Source: Argopecten irradians (lineage: Eukaryota; Mollusca; Bivalvia; Pectinida; Pectinidae). From it: DNA of 64,000 bases. How positions within the stretch are numbered: the stretch's first letter is position 1; every line of letters begins with the position of its first letter. A program made the translations under genes and the position numbers. The notes beneath the pieces were generated by a model, which was not told the origin of the DNA, searched no databases, and saw only the letters and a program-made list of their open reading frames with translations. The DNA lies in NCBI RefSeq assembly GCF_041381155.1, contig NC_091142.1:9171340-9235339 (forward strand), written 5' to 3'. Below, piece after piece: positions 33,501 through 45,712 of the stretch.

Positions 33501-36500
33501 ATTTTTATGTAAAAACTTTATTTATGTAAACAAACTTATTTTACTGTAAATAAATTTATTTTACTGTAAACAAACTTATTTTACTATAAACAAACTTATT
33601 TTATTGTAAACAAACTTATTTTACTGTAAATAAATTTATTTTACTGTAAACAAACTTATTTAACTTTAACAAAGTTATTTTACTATAAACAAACTGATTT
33701 TACTGTAAACAAACTTATTTTACTGTAAATAAATTTATTTTACTGTAAACAAAACTTTAACTTTAACAAACTTATTTAACTTTAAAAGTTATTTTACTAG
33801 AAACAAATTTATTTTGCTGTAAATAAATTTATTTTACTGTAAACAAACTCATATTACTGTAAATAGATTTATTTTACCGTAAACAAACTTATTTACTTTA
33901 AACAAAGTTATTTTACTATAAACAAATTTATTTTACTGTAAATAAATTTATTTTACTGTAAACAAACTTATTTAACTTTAAACAATGTAATTTTACTATA
34001 AACAAACTGATTTTACTGTAAACAAACTTATTTTACTGTAAATAAATTTATTTTACTGTAAACAAACTTATATTACTGTAAATAAATTTATTTTACCGTA
34101 AACAAACTTATTTAACTTTAAACAAAGTTATTTTACTATAAACAAACTGATTTTACTGTAAACAAACTTATATTACTGTAAATAAATTTATTTTACTGTA
34201 AACAAACTTATTTAACTTTAACAAACTTATTTAACCTTAACAAAGTTATTTTACTATAAACAAATTTATTTTACTGTAAACAAACTTATATTACTGTAAA
34301 CAAACTTATTTTACTGTAAATAAATTTATTTTACCGTAAACAAACTTATTTAACTTTAAACAAAGTTATTTTACTATACACAAACTTATTTTACTGTAAA
34401 CAAACTTATTTTATTGTAAACTTTGTTTGTTTGTTTGTTTGTTTGTTTTAGTTTTACGTCCTATTAACAGCCAGGGTCATGTAAGGACGTGCCAGGTTTG
34501 TTGGTGGAGGAAAGCCGGAGTACCCGGAGAAAAACCACCTGCCAGCGGTCAGTACCTGGCAACTGCCCCACATGGGATTCGAACCCGCATCCCAGAGGTG
34601 GAGGGCTTGTGGTAATATGTCGGGACATCTTAACCACTCGGCCACCGCGGCCCTTATTGTAAACAAACTTATTTTACTGTAAATAAATTTATTTTATTGT
34701 AAATAAATTTATTTTATTGTAAACAGACTTATTTTATTGTAAACAAACTTATTTTACTATAAATAAATTTATTTTACTGTAAACAAACTTATTTTACTAT
34801 AAACAAACTTATTTTACTATAAACAAACTTATTTTACTGTAAATAAATTTATTTTACTGTAAACAAACTTATTTAACTTTAACAAAGTTATTTTACTATA
34901 AACAAATTTATTTTAACCTAAATAAATTTATTTTACTGTAAACAAACTTATATTACTGTAAATAAATTTATTTTACCGTAAACAAACTTATTTAACTTTA
35001 AACAAAGTTATTTTACTATAAACAAACTGATTTTACTGTAAACAAACTTATTTTACTGTAAATAAATTTATTTTACTGTAAACAAACTTATTTAACTTTA
35101 ACAAACTTATTTAACTTTAACAAAGTTATTTTACTATAAACAAATTTATTTTACTATAAACAAATTTATTTTACTGTAAACAAACTTATATTACTGTAAA
35201 TAAATTTATTTTACCGTAAACAAACTTATTTAACTTTAAACAAAGTTATTTTACTATAAACAAATTTATTTTACTGTAAATGAATTTATTTTACTGTAAA
35301 CAAACTTATTTTACTATAAACAAACTTATTTTACTGTAAACAAACTTATTTTATTGTAAACAAACTTATTTTACTGTAAACAAATTTATTTTACTGTATA
35401 TAAATTTATTTTCGAGTGCAATAAAGTTTCAAGTATTTCGAGGGCGATTAAGAACCGCGAAAATATATCGGCACGAAAAAAAATCAAATAAAGGTAAAAT
35501 AGAACAAAAGATGTCTCTATCATCACGAAATGAAATCATTGTTAAAAATTCGTTATGCGTGAAAACATGAAATAAGTTCACCGCAAAAATAAGTTGGTTT
35601 ACAGTAATCGAAAATATCCACTTTTCTTTCATACCGACGGGTGTAATACTGGCTGGTCCAGGGCAATAAACTCATGCCGCCTGAGGCTGTATTGCATGGC
35701 TACTCATGCAATAAAGCCTTGTGACGTCACAGCGTCAACAAAATTTCTATTTCCTCGGTAAAATTTTAACATTTTTCACAAACTTGATTAGTTTTACTAT
35801 AAAAGATGCAAACAACGGAATTTTTGTTGAAAATATCACGTTATTTTTCATGTATGAGAAATTGACCTCTAGCAGTGGATTTCTTCGAATTTGTTTCAAA
35901 ATGGCGGGATATTATAGTTGTAAAATTGCAATAAAACGTCGAGGTATGAAAGAAAAATACTCTTTCATAAGTGGATATGAAGGATAGGGATATTCTAACC
36001 TCGGGATCACAAAATGTTGCAAAACCCTCGACAAGCCTCGGGTTTTACTACATTTTGTGACCCTCGGTCAGAAGATCCCTATCCTTCATATCCACATATG
36101 AAGGAGTCTTATATTACGGTACCAGTCACCATGTCACTCACCCATACATGCTTTTATGACATGGACACATGTTACCACGTCACATGTGCGAATACGGAAA
36201 CTGGTGCCAAGATAACCACATCGCGAGCACTTGACATGACCAACACTCTGGCGACACAATTTCAACACAGCTTTCCTTCTCTGTTTGTGCAAGTCAAAAT
36301 TATGCGCGATGGTTGGATGGAAACCTTTTCCGTGACAATTTGGGCATTTATCCCTGACAACCAGTCTTTGCTATGGAAAAAAAGAATAATAAAAATTAGA
36401 CAATAAGTTAACTGATATATCGGTCTAGATCTAAACACCACTAACGTATTTTGCAATTATTTATAGAAATATCGGAAAAGTAGCCTGATGTGATAAAAAG

Positions 36501-39500
36501 ATTTTAGCGGTCATTGAGTGAAACAATTTATGGAAGTAGCACATTTGGTAGGTGACCACGGAGAGTGATATTGGTGTAGGGCGCCATTTTTTTCCGAGGA
36601 AGATAGTTAATCACTAAAGGCCGAACAAAAACCGAAAAAACCATTTGGGTAAATGAAGTCATGGAAAAAAACATTTTTTCTGTCTACTTCATAATCCAAA
36701 TATTATGTTGAGAATAATGTTTAAAATTTAATTTGAATAATTTATTGAGATACATGTACTTATTAGGCATCATTTTTTTTTTTTTTTTACTTTTGATTTT
36801 AAATTTTCCTTGTCATGTATGACGTTATGATATTCAACGGACAATTCTTTCAGGCTATGCACAATTGACCTTAAATGACCTTAAACTTACTAACCAATGG
36901 AAATGGACGTCACATATGAAACTAAATTATTAATACATACCTCCTCGTGGATTCCTCTAGTGGGTTGAACACTGGCTTCTTCTCTTAATGGGATACCTGG
37001 ATAAAGACAGGGGTAACTTGGTAAGTACAGTATATACCACGACCAGAGAACCAGAACTCAGGTTCATGAATTAGACTTAAGCTTAATTATCTTGTAGTTT
37101 AGATTTAGACAATCCAAGAGGACGTTACAAAAAATTACATCATTTATGATTGGCTAAGTCAAAACTTAATTCGAAGATTATTTGATGATCCTGCAGCATT
37201 TTTTCAGACAATTACCCAAATTTATTGGTATAGCTTTATAAACGATCGTTAGCATGTTTAAATGATAAAGTTAATCGTCGACGATTATTATTGTGAAAGG
37301 TTGTCTATATAGAATATCGAGTCTATCAATTAAATAAGGTGTTCGAGCTATACGTTATCGAATTAACGAAATAAAGTTTTTGATTTAAAGAACGTCGAGT
37401 TAACGAACATTCAAATTAACGATGTTCAACTGTATGTAAAGCAATATCAATGGAATCAATTATTTACCACATCTATCCTTAGAGCTTGGGAGAAGATTGT
37501 CGATATTCTGTGATTTGTGTTGGGCGCTTACGACCGGGACGAGATCACCATGTGCTGCAATAAAACAAATCATTTACAGATGTATTCAGATATTCAAAGT
37601 CATAAGAAATTTATGCAGCCAACAAACGAAGAAAATGAAGTTATTGATTGGATTTTTAACACTAAAAACATATGAACATTTAAAATCAATAAAGCTTTGG
37701 TATACGAGTACTTGGATACCGTATAGTCGGTTATTTTCGCGGTGATGATACTTCCTTGGTTTCGCAGGATAGTGCTATGGCCGTGAACATTTGATCCACG
37801 AAAAAAATGGAAGAATTACATATACCGTTATGGCCAAATTACGAACTTTTATAACCATTAAAATCTATTCTCTTGTTCTTTTTATTTTAAATCGAAAAAA
37901 AATGAAAATAACCATTATAGATGTTTAACATGTTCCTCGGTTTCCTTAGAAACGGTATGAAACAGAAATCCTAAAACAAGAGGCCCATGGGCCTTAACGG
38001 TCACCTGAGTTAGAATATATAATGAAACAAATTAAAGACATTAAAACACTATATGTTGGGCCTTGAAGTTGGTCAGTGATTTATAATTTGACTTTTTAGA
38101 CTATGAAGAGTATTTGCTTCCATCAAACCTGTGAACTTAGAGGTATTTTTTTTTAATTTTAATCATTTTGACCCTGTTTGGTCCTGTCCCTCTGGTCCCC
38201 CAGGGGGTCATCGAGGACTGATATGGATGTTAAAATGCTATATCTTAGGCTAATAATTCTAACCAAGTTTGACTCATTTCCTATGAAAATTGATCAAAAA
38301 ATGCTCATTAATGTGTTTTTCCTATATAAACTATAGTAAACTTGACCCCCTCCCGAAGGGGAAACATGAGACCCCAGGGTCATATAATTCACAATTTTTA
38401 TAAAACACCTTAAGACCTTTCCATCTATAATCATTTGATTCTACTATTTCCAGAATTTTAGAAGAATATTTTTGAAGTTTTAGCCTATTTGACCCTTTTT
38501 TAGCCCCACCCCTCTACCCCCAGGGGGTCGACCAGGACCAATATTGATATGATATTAAAATGCTATCTCAGGCTAATAATTATAACCAAGTTTGACTCAT
38601 TTCCTATGAAACTTGAGCAAAAAATGCTCATAAATGTGTTTTTTCCTACATAAACTATAGTAAACTTGACCCCCTCCCGACGGGGAAACATGAGGCCCCA
38701 GGGTCATATAATTCACAATTTTTATAAAACACACTTTAAGAACTTTTCATCTATAAAGTGTATTTGATTATACCATTTCAGAATTTTAGAAGAATATTTT
38801 TGAAGTTTTAGCCTATTTGACACTTTTTGGCCCCGCCCCTCTGCCCCAAGGGGGCCGGCCTGGACCAATATGGATATGATGTTAAAATGCTATCTCAGGC
38901 TAATAATTCTAACCAAGTTTGACTCGTTTCCAATGAAAATTGAGCAAAAAATGCTCATAAATGTGTTTTCCCTATATAAACTATAGTAAACTTGACCCAC
39001 TCCCCTGGGGGAAACGGGAGACCCCAGGGTCATATAATTCACATTTTTTGTAAAGGACCTTAGGACCTTTCTATCTATGAAAAGAATTGAATTCTACCAT
39101 TTCCAGAATTTCAGAAGAAGATTTTTGAAGTTATAGCCTATTTAACCCCTTTTGACCCCACCCCTAAGACCCCTGGGGGTCAGTCATAGAAAATTTGTCA
39201 ATAGGATTTAATGCCGATCTCATACTGACAATTCTGACAATATTTGACTCATTTTCTATTACAAATGACCAAATAATGCTCAAAAATGTGTTTTACCTAT
39301 GTAAACTATAGTAAACTTAACCCCCTCCCCAGGGGAAAACTAGAGACCCCAGGGTCATATAATTCACAATTTTTGTAAAGGACCTTTCTATCTATGAAGA
39401 GTATTTGATTCTACCACATCTGTGAGTAGAGAAGAAGATTTTTGAAATTTTACTCAATTTTACCCCTTTTGGCCCCTCCCGCAGCTCCCTGGGGGTGGGG

Positions 39501-41779
39501 ACCATATAATTCACAATTTTGATTGGCCTTATGCCTTAGAAGCTTTGTGCAAAATTTCATTGAAATTGCTTCAGCAGTTTTGGAGAAGAAGTCGAAAATG
39601 TAAATTGTTTACGGACATACGACGGACGACGCACGACGGACGACGCACGACGGACGACGACGGACAAAAGGCGATTAGAATAGGTCACTTGACTTCGTCT
39701 CAGGTGACCTAATAAATGTTTAAACAACAAATTATAGTCTACATATATTTTTATCCTATCTACATGATTATGCATTTTACCTGGTCCCTCGGTTTCCTCA
39801 AAAACTATGGTAGTCTCCCTGTTTACCGCTCCGCTTAGCTCTGGATGTATCTTTTCATACTGAGGAAATCACAATAACGTTAGGAGATAAGTCAATGTTC
39901 GAAACCAGTCGAGAAAACAAGGGTTTATGAAATAGTGAACTGACCCTTTAAAACAAGGGTTATGAGATGTTGAACATTGAAGCAAGAGTTTATAAGATGT
40001 TGAACTAAGACTATAAAACTAAAATTAATGAAATATTAGTACATCACGTGACAAAATACAGGATTCTGATTGGCAACAGAGTTTGCAAGATGTTGAACTG
40101 AGGCTTCACAACTAGAATTGATGAAATATTAGTACATCACGTGACAAATAACAGGACTCTGATTGGTTACACACATGGGTACTATTTGCAATAGTGCCCG
40201 GGCAAGCGGGCACTATTGAACGTAAATCTATTGTGACGTCACCATTACATACAATCATTATAACGTTGCGCTTCGACCAAGACGTCAAGATGGCGGTTAG
40301 GCTGTTGCATTTGTGCGGGGACGGAAGCAAATGTTGCTTTTCTATTGAAGACAGATCACTATATTGTTCTATATTGATCTACTTTAAATCCTCATGAAAC
40401 TGAATCTCTTTTAAAGAAGAACAGATTTCTGCGACAATTTATAAGTTGAAATTGTTGAAATTTATAAAGCCTATTAATGTAACAACTTGGTGTGGAAATG
40501 AAGATAGCGTTGCGAGTTGTCCCTTGACATGCATCTGTATGTCATGGTGATGTACTAAACCCATTATGGCCTGTTTGAGCCACTATATTGTCTCATAGTA
40601 TTGTCACGTGATGGGATAGTGCCCTTCGGTTCTGGCACTATTACATCCCTTGACAATGCTACGAGGCAATAGTGCCCTCTCAATCAGGCCATACTAGATA
40701 GATATATCAAAGCAGATTGATTTACAAATATCGCTTAAAACAAATGATACTAAGTCTGAAAGAATCCGAATTTTAGACTAAGTTGTTCAAAGATTGTGTT
40801 ATAAAAGGTTACGTTATTTATGAATATCTAAGTCAAAACTTAAGTCTAAGATTTTCCATGATCCTGGAGCCTGGTGAAATACTTACATCAGGTACAGAAG
40901 GTGTAGTGTCCTCTGGCCAAGGCTGGGTGTCTTCATTTCCATTACTGAATACCCTCTTCTGTGAAATATAACATTTGATGAAAAGACCCATAAGAATGCA
41001 GTTTTAGGACAATAATTCAGCTACATTCTTACCAGAACATAAAAAGTGATTTAATCATGACACTTTATTATCCTATAATCATTAATATTAACTTAATGAA
41101 ATATGGCACAATGTACAGAAATACAGATTTGATAAAAGTCATGTAAATGAACAAAGAGAAAATTATATTATAATGAACATCATCGAATAAAGAACTGATA
41201 TTATTTTAGATAAAGTATGGATTTATTTAAGTTTGACAAGAAATGCCTAAATGAGTAGCGATGATAAACATGTTATCGGCCTTGTATTGTACCTACCGAT
41301 CTGTCTGCATCCCAAACTGATGGAACTTCGTCTTGATGAGAAGATCCACCAGAGGGAAGAACCTTTTCTTGTGAGTCAGAAACTTTGTAACGATATCCCG
41401 AGTCTGTTTCCAAATCGTTTTGTGACTTTGAATTCCTTATGGCAAGTACGTCATCTTCCTGACAATTGGCAGTACATGTCCACGACAGTTTACTGGGGTC
41501 AATTTTGTCACTGAGCCCTCCGACAGCGCCATACACATAATGACCATTGACACACAGAGCGGACTCGGGTATATGTTCGCTAGAGGAAAGATCATCTTCT
41601 TTTGTTTTTGAATCATTAGATCTATCTTTCGAATCTATCGCCAACAGTTCGCTGGGGTCTTTGCTGTTGCTGCCACTGCTGGGCCCCCCGTCAGTACCAT
41701 GCACATCGCGACTGGACTTCTCGTGAACGCGAGTCCATGGTTTATAAGTCTTCGATTTATATTTATTGCCGTTAGCCAT
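29954..41779 (-). CDS. FAM111-like trypsin-fold peptidase with N-terminal Cys-pair segment (7 exons, frameshifted)
   Basis: Seven minus-strand exons join in phase into 1651 nt; removing one base gives 549 codons plus stop. Residues 1-260 are hydrophilic and Ser/Asp rich. Exon 6 carries CPNC and CSRC pairs (268-271 and 308-311), which could bind zinc. The peptidase domain runs from about 314: GTSFRI, TCVHVI with His329, LDFAVLKL with Asp370, HGGSGG with Ser480. Triad spacing and the [11 protein letters not shown] context resemble FAM111 serine proteases. One extra A in the run at 30176-30179 separates the serine motif from the rest. It may be an assembly error, a polymorphism or an inactive allele. 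Intron 6 holds the 20-bp array. Peptidase fold: confident. FAM111 relationship: likely, by memory of the family. Confidence 0.8.
30599..31019 (-). other. Gene 2 intron 6, part next to exon 7
   Basis: AT-rich; CACACTTTTAAAACAATG occurs twice (about 30625 and 30930). Nothing else recognised. Confidence 0.55.
33235..33443 (-). mobile_element. tRNA-derived SINE, copy 1
   Basis: On the minus strand: GGGCCGCGGTGGCCGAGTGG (box A), GGTTCGAATCC-like box B (here one base short), then body and (CAAA)n tail. Flanked by TTATTGTAAAC at 33224-33234 and 33444-33454. Several small deletions compared with copy 2. Confidence 0.9.
34422..34653 (-). mobile_element. tRNA-derived SINE, copy 2
   Basis: Same SINE with intact GGGTTCGAATCCC box B and a Leu/Ser-like tRNA head. 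Flanked by TTATTGTAAAC at 34411-34421 and 34654-34664, the same flanks as copy 1. Confidence 0.93.
35412..35640. mobile_element. Element end adjoining the 20-bp array
   Basis: Contains AAGAACCGCGAAAATATATC and CACCGCAAAAATAAGTTGGT with TTACAGTAATCG, a CG-spaced pattern typical of MITE interiors. Its complement carries the 20-bp array unit. Confidence 0.55.
35641..35959. other. Dispersed-repeat-like sequence with CRE palindrome
   Basis: GTGACGTCAC at 35721-35730 next to CATGCAATAAAGCCTT; CATGCAATA motifs recur in both orientations (about 35690-35715). No exon seen. Confidence 0.4.
35960..36107. repeat. Long imperfect palindrome
   Basis: Arms with GGATATGAAGGATAGGGAT and its complement, continuing through TCACAAAATGT; centre CTCGACAAGCCTCGG. 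It ends 35 nt from exon 6 of gene 2, on the side of its donor. Confidence 0.85.
36142..36370 (-). CDS. Gene 2 exon 6, Cys pairs and catalytic His
   Basis: 76 codons with [24 protein letters not shown] and [10 protein letters not shown]. Acceptor CTTTTTTTCCATAG, donor ATGG/GTGAGT. An open frame on the opposite strand is its shadow. Confidence 0.85.
36941..36996 (-). CDS. Gene 2 exon 5
   Basis: [18 protein letters not shown]. Acceptor TCTTTATCCAG, donor GAGGAG/GTATGT. Confidence 0.75.
37468..37554 (-). CDS. Gene 2 exon 4
   Basis: [20 protein letters not shown] and LPSSKDRC; phases 1 and 1 agree with neighbours. Acceptor TTTTATTGCAG, donor TGTG/GTAAAT. Confidence 0.75.
37920..37962 (-). pseudogene. 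Possible relic of the gene 2 exon 3 end
   Basis: Minus strand reads TTTCTAAGGAAACCGAGGAA, close to the exon 3 end TTTTTGAGGAAACCGAGGGA, with the donor GT replaced. The 325-bp-core element lies between the two. Confidence 0.4.
37975..39710 (-). mobile_element. Mobile element with 325-bp tandem core, copy 2 (inverted)
   Basis: Ends AACAAGAGGCCCATGGGCC and CTTCGTCTCAGGTGACCT. Core units marked by TAAACTTGAC at 38337, 38661, 38987 and 39312. The right part carries GACGGACGACGCAC repeats (39612-39665). Lies in intron 3 of gene 2, so it probably has been spliced out without harm. Confidence 0.85.
39781..39859 (-). CDS. Gene 2 exon 3
   Basis: [20 protein letters not shown] and EETEGP, ends with one base. 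Acceptor TTTCCTCAG, donor ACCAG/GTAAAA. Confidence 0.75.
40003..40180 (+). repeat. Tandem duplication of about 90 bp
   Basis: Two copies of GATGTTGAACT followed by TATTAGTACATCACGTGAC and CTGATTGG. Intron 2 of gene 2. Confidence 0.8.
40189..40678. mobile_element. Candidate dispersed element with CAATAGTGCCC ends
   Basis: Hairpin CAATAGTGCCC/GGGCACTATTG at 40189-40218 and GGCAATAGTGCCCT near 40666. Contains CRE palindrome GTGACGTCAC (40233-40242) and AAGATGGCGG (40287-40296). Borders uncertain. Confidence 0.4.
40887..40958 (-). CDS. Gene 2 exon 2
   Basis: Phase 0, 24 codons, [20 protein letters not shown]. Acceptor TATTTCACAG, donor CTGAT/GTAAGT. Confidence 0.8.
41297..41779 (-). CDS. Gene 2 exon 1 with start codon
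   Basis: 161 codons from ATG at 41779 (context GAAAATGG), beginning [20 protein letters not shown]; donor TCG/GTAGGT. Disordered, with [16 protein letters not shown] and TCTANCQ. No better upstream start in frame was seen; 5' untranslated exons are possible. Confidence 0.8.
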
Positions 41780-43507
41780 TTTCCATAAGAGTATCCATGT
41801 TTATCTTGAGGATTGAGAAAAAGACACAAATTTTATTAAAACAATAAATAGACAAAATATAGACATACAGGATTATGGATTATGACTCATTTATGGTATT
41901 GAGTACGAGAGCACATTGGGCTCATTTTGGTAAAAGAAAAAAAAATTCTTTTACCAAAATGAGCCCAATTGGCTTTCTTAATTGGGGACCGAATTATTCA
42001 TGACATCAATGATTCATATATATATGTATTTACATCCTTGTTAATATAACATAATAACAAAAACAAGAATATACATAACCAATAAAATCATTAATATTAG
42101 ATAGTTTCAATCAGGATATTAGATGACTATGATACTTTTTCAACTTCCCGTATCAAAGATCAAGCCAGAAATTAAAAAAAGAAATGTTTGTATTTTCAAG
42201 AAATTTACAAACTTGTATCTATATACTGTATATTTATTTTAATATAATGTAAATATACAAGACAAATAAAACATTAAATATTTTTCCACTTAGATATCTT
42301 TAAATATATTATCATTATATGTTGAATTATGTTAGTTTTTTTAAATATGAAATCAATAAAGATATATGTATTAGTCAAAAATAAGGAGAAATTGTACTTA
42401 CGTCTTAATTGTATGTTCAGTCAAAAAATTCTAGTGGTCAACAGCTGTTAGCAATTTCGGTCAACCTTTATAACAAAAAAAACATAGGGATTTCCATTAC
42501 AGGAATATAAAAAGGTGATGTAAAATGAAAGTAGATCCACGACACCACCTGTAAAGTAATGTCAGTTGACATGGGTGAATAAGAAGAACGGAAGATCCTG
42601 TTAGAATGAAGGTTCTGTTAGGGTATTTCTTTATTTGATTTGGTCATCTGAGGAGTCAGAGATTACCAAAAGCATGTTTGCCAAATATTGTCATATCTTT
42701 GTAAAAAATGCGTTTTTAATTCAGCAAGATCTTTTTAGAGGATTTAATTACAGATGATTAATTGTCATCCGAGCAAAGGAATTACCAAAGTAACATTTAT
42801 AACGAAATATGGTCATTTCTTTGAAAAGGTGATGTGTTTTTTTTATATGTAGAATCACCTCATCGAATCACGTGAAATATTTACACTAGGTCTATATTTA
42901 AAACGCGTTCTTATCTGTGATATACCCGTAAGTAATCTGTATTTATTATATATCCCAAATAGTATTTGATGTCTCACAGGATTAATTCAATATTGTTTAT
43001 ACTAATCTATATATTGATGAATGAGTAATATCTTGTAAATATTATCAATACGTCAAAGGTCCTGTCACAAAACTAAGATGGTTGTTACTATAAATAGCTT
43101 TTGAAATATATTCTATTACTAGTAAAAATAATCCTAACGTGCCGTTCGTTAATTGTATTGTACAGTTGTTCAAACAAAGAACGATAAATAAATTGGAATA
43201 CCCCAGTATACATGTACACGTATCTATAAATAAATCTTATGTAACATCAAATTTTATATTTGTACATTACATTGATTCTCTGGGTTAATATCTTTGTATG
43301 TAAAGTTGTAAATGCTATCTATCAATCAGAGTTTTGGTTAAAGGCCCACTACCCGAAACAAAAAATAATTTTCTTAAATACAACAATAATATATAAATTG
43401 ATGACCTAGGATGAGGTTATAACACTAACTATATGTAGGATTCACTCCGGAACCTATGTTAACAAGTGCCGAATGTTCCGAATTGATTTGTCATGTCAGT
43501 TTTTAGG
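41780..43507 (-). other. Region upstream of gene 2
   Basis: Expected promoter side of gene 2. No TATA-type core promoter could be assigned. A GTAAGT donor on the minus strand near 42400 could end a 5' untranslated exon. Otherwise AT-rich and empty. Confidence 0.4.
41915..41969. repeat. Perfect 24-bp palindrome, A-rich loop
   Basis: ATTGGGCTCATTTTGGTAAA and GAA on the left arm, exact complement on the right, seven-A loop. 136 nt upstream of the gene 2 start codon. Confidence 0.95.
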
Positions 43508-44450
43508 TAACCTGAGAACACATTTTTGAGCATTATTTGGTCATTTATAATAGGAAATTAGTCAAATGTTGTCAGAATTATCCCTATGAGATGGCCATTC
43601 AATCCTATTAACAAATTTTTCATTTATAATAGGAAATTAGTCAAATGTTGTCAGAATTATCCCTATGAGATGGCCATTCAATCCTATTAACAAATTTTCC
43701 ATGACTGACTCCCAAGGACCTTAGGGATGGAGCCAAACTGGGTCAAATAGGCTAAAACTTCAAAAATCTTCTTCTGAAATTCTGGAACTGGTAGAATCAA
43801 ATACTCTTCCTTCATAGATTGGAAAGTCTTAAGGCCCTTTACAAAAATTGTGAATTTCATGGCCCTGGGATCTCAGTTTTTCCCCTGGGGAGGGGGTAAA
43901 ATTCAGTATAGTTTATATAGGAAAAACTCATTTTTGAACATGAATTGCTTAGTTTTCAAAGGAAATTAGCTAATCTTGATTAGAATTATTCGCCTGAGCA
44001 TTTTAACGTCATATACATATTGGTCATGGCCGACCCCAAGGGGCCAGAGAGCCGGGGCCAAAAATTGGCTATATAGATTTTCAAAAAATTTTCTTCTGAA
44101 TTCACAGATTCGATGGAACCAAATACTCTTCATAGATTGAAAGGTCTTAAGGCCCTTTACAAAATGTGTGAATTTCATGGCCCTGGGATCTCAGATTTTC
44201 CCCTGGGGAGGGAGTCAAATTTACAATAGTTTATATAGGGAAAACACATTCATGAACATTATTTGCTTAGTTTTAATAGGAAATGAGTCAAACTGGGTTA
44301 GAATTTTAGCCTGAGATAGCATTTTACCACCATATCGGTCCTGGCCGACCCCCAGGGACCAGAGGGACAGGGCCAAAATGGGTCAAAATGGCTAAAATTT
44401 GAAAAATCTTCTTCTGAATTCACAGGTTTGATGGAACCAAATAATCTTCA
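43508..44450 (+). mobile_element. 325-bp-core element, degraded copy 3
   Basis: Same unit sequence (GTCAGAATTATCCCTATGAG, CCCCTGGGGAGGGGG) in about three units, with a local 79-bp duplication at 43542-43699. No intact ends. Confidence 0.8.
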
Positions 44451-45370
44451 TAAATAAGACCATGATACAATGACGTTCAGACAGCTAGACAAGGTCAAAT
44501 AATCCCGACAAACAAAGGTTTACATTTAAATGTGATACATTTTTGTAGAATTAGAAAGGGACAATAAAGTGGTCTGTTTCCGATATATGTGCAAGTTTTT
44601 TAATGTTCTCTTAGACTGATTATATATTAAATTTAGAAATATTATTTTGTAAGACCTAGCATGTTTAAATTTGTAGATCTTACGAATACAAAAAGAACTC
44701 ACAAATTTATCAAAATAGCTGATTTTAGTAACAGGGACAAAAAACTTCATTATTAGTAAACAATCATAATGACGGTTACCTCTACACTGTCTGCCAGGTG
44801 ATGAGTGGATGGGTGAGATAGTTTGTGTTCCCTTTGTTTCACACCTGTATTTTATGATTGGAAATTTTCGTTTTTTTAAAGTTTCCCTTTGAAATTCCAA
44901 ACTACATGTAGCTGTATCATCCTGGATATAAATGGTTCGAACACTAAATTAGTATCTTACGTCATTTTTACTATATTTAGACATAACAGGACGACAGTAA
45001 TTTATATAATTTTGTAATTCGAATTGATTTTATATTCACTATTTTTTCTATATGACTATTTTAGAAGTTGTTCCAGATCTACATTACATAATACAATGTA
45101 TATCCACATATCTACGTCGTACGTAGTTTGTCTATATTTTATGCTCACATTTGGTGACTGTCCACAACCGTATTGCTGTGTTAATCCGTGTCCCGAAGAA
45201 GAGGTTGTTTGAACGTTCTACCAGTAGTAGGCCTAACACATTTAATTTGACATTTCTTATATCACCATAAACTTAAACAACTCAGTTTTATATAAAATTC
45301 ATAAGGGTGCATCACAGACAAAAATGGCGGTCACACTTTCTACCCGGAAGTCGCTCATTTCTAACAATTA
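44451..45370. other. Intergenic, nothing recognised
   Basis: AT-rich; open frames here show no family signature or splice consistency. Confidence 0.5.
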
Positions 45371-45712
45371 TACCGCCATCGTTAATTAGACAGTATACTT
45401 ACATAAGTATTATTTGACAGATATTTAGGCTAAGTTTTTGTCAGAGTTTACGATTATATATCCACCACCATCATAATAAATAGTCAAACGAAACGGCAGA
45501 CATAGATCTAGATAGATTTCGGATTTTCTAATGGTGGTCTATACCGCCATTGTTAATTAGGCAGTATACTTACATAAGTATTAAATATATATTCAGATAT
45601 TTACGCTAAGATTGTGTCAGTGTTAACATTTATATATACGCCACAATCATACCAAATAATCAAGTAAAATGACTGACACAGATCTATATAGATAAATAAA
45701 AAAGATTGAAGA
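45371..45712 (+). repeat. 171-bp tandem duplication
   Basis: TACCGCCAT(C/T)GTTAATTAG at 45371 and 45542, followed in both by CAGTATACTTACATAAGTAT and the same order of motifs. Confidence 0.85.

Larger units (their letters stand above)
31020..35411. repeat. 4.4-kb AT-rich array of 20-bp units
   Basis: Alternating TAAACAAACTTATTTTACTG and TAAATAAATTTATTTTACTG units. The right end runs into an element whose complement contains TTACTGTAAACCAACTTATT (35580-35610), so the unit matches a mobile-element terminus. Between about 31560 and 33240 units are broken by many short deletions. Two SINEs interrupt it. Lies in intron 6 of gene 2. Confidence 0.95.

Noticed and set aside
33235-34653. Functional tRNA genes
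   Set aside because: Box A and box B are present but belong to SINEs with a long non-tRNA body and A-rich tail.
36014-36406. 130-codon plus-strand frame
   Set aside because: Antisense shadow of gene 2 exon 6, which has splice sites, phase agreement and protease motifs on the minus strand.
42380-42403. 5' untranslated exon of gene 2
   Set aside because: A GTAAGT donor is present on the minus strand, but such sites are common in this AT-rich sequence and nothing else supports it.
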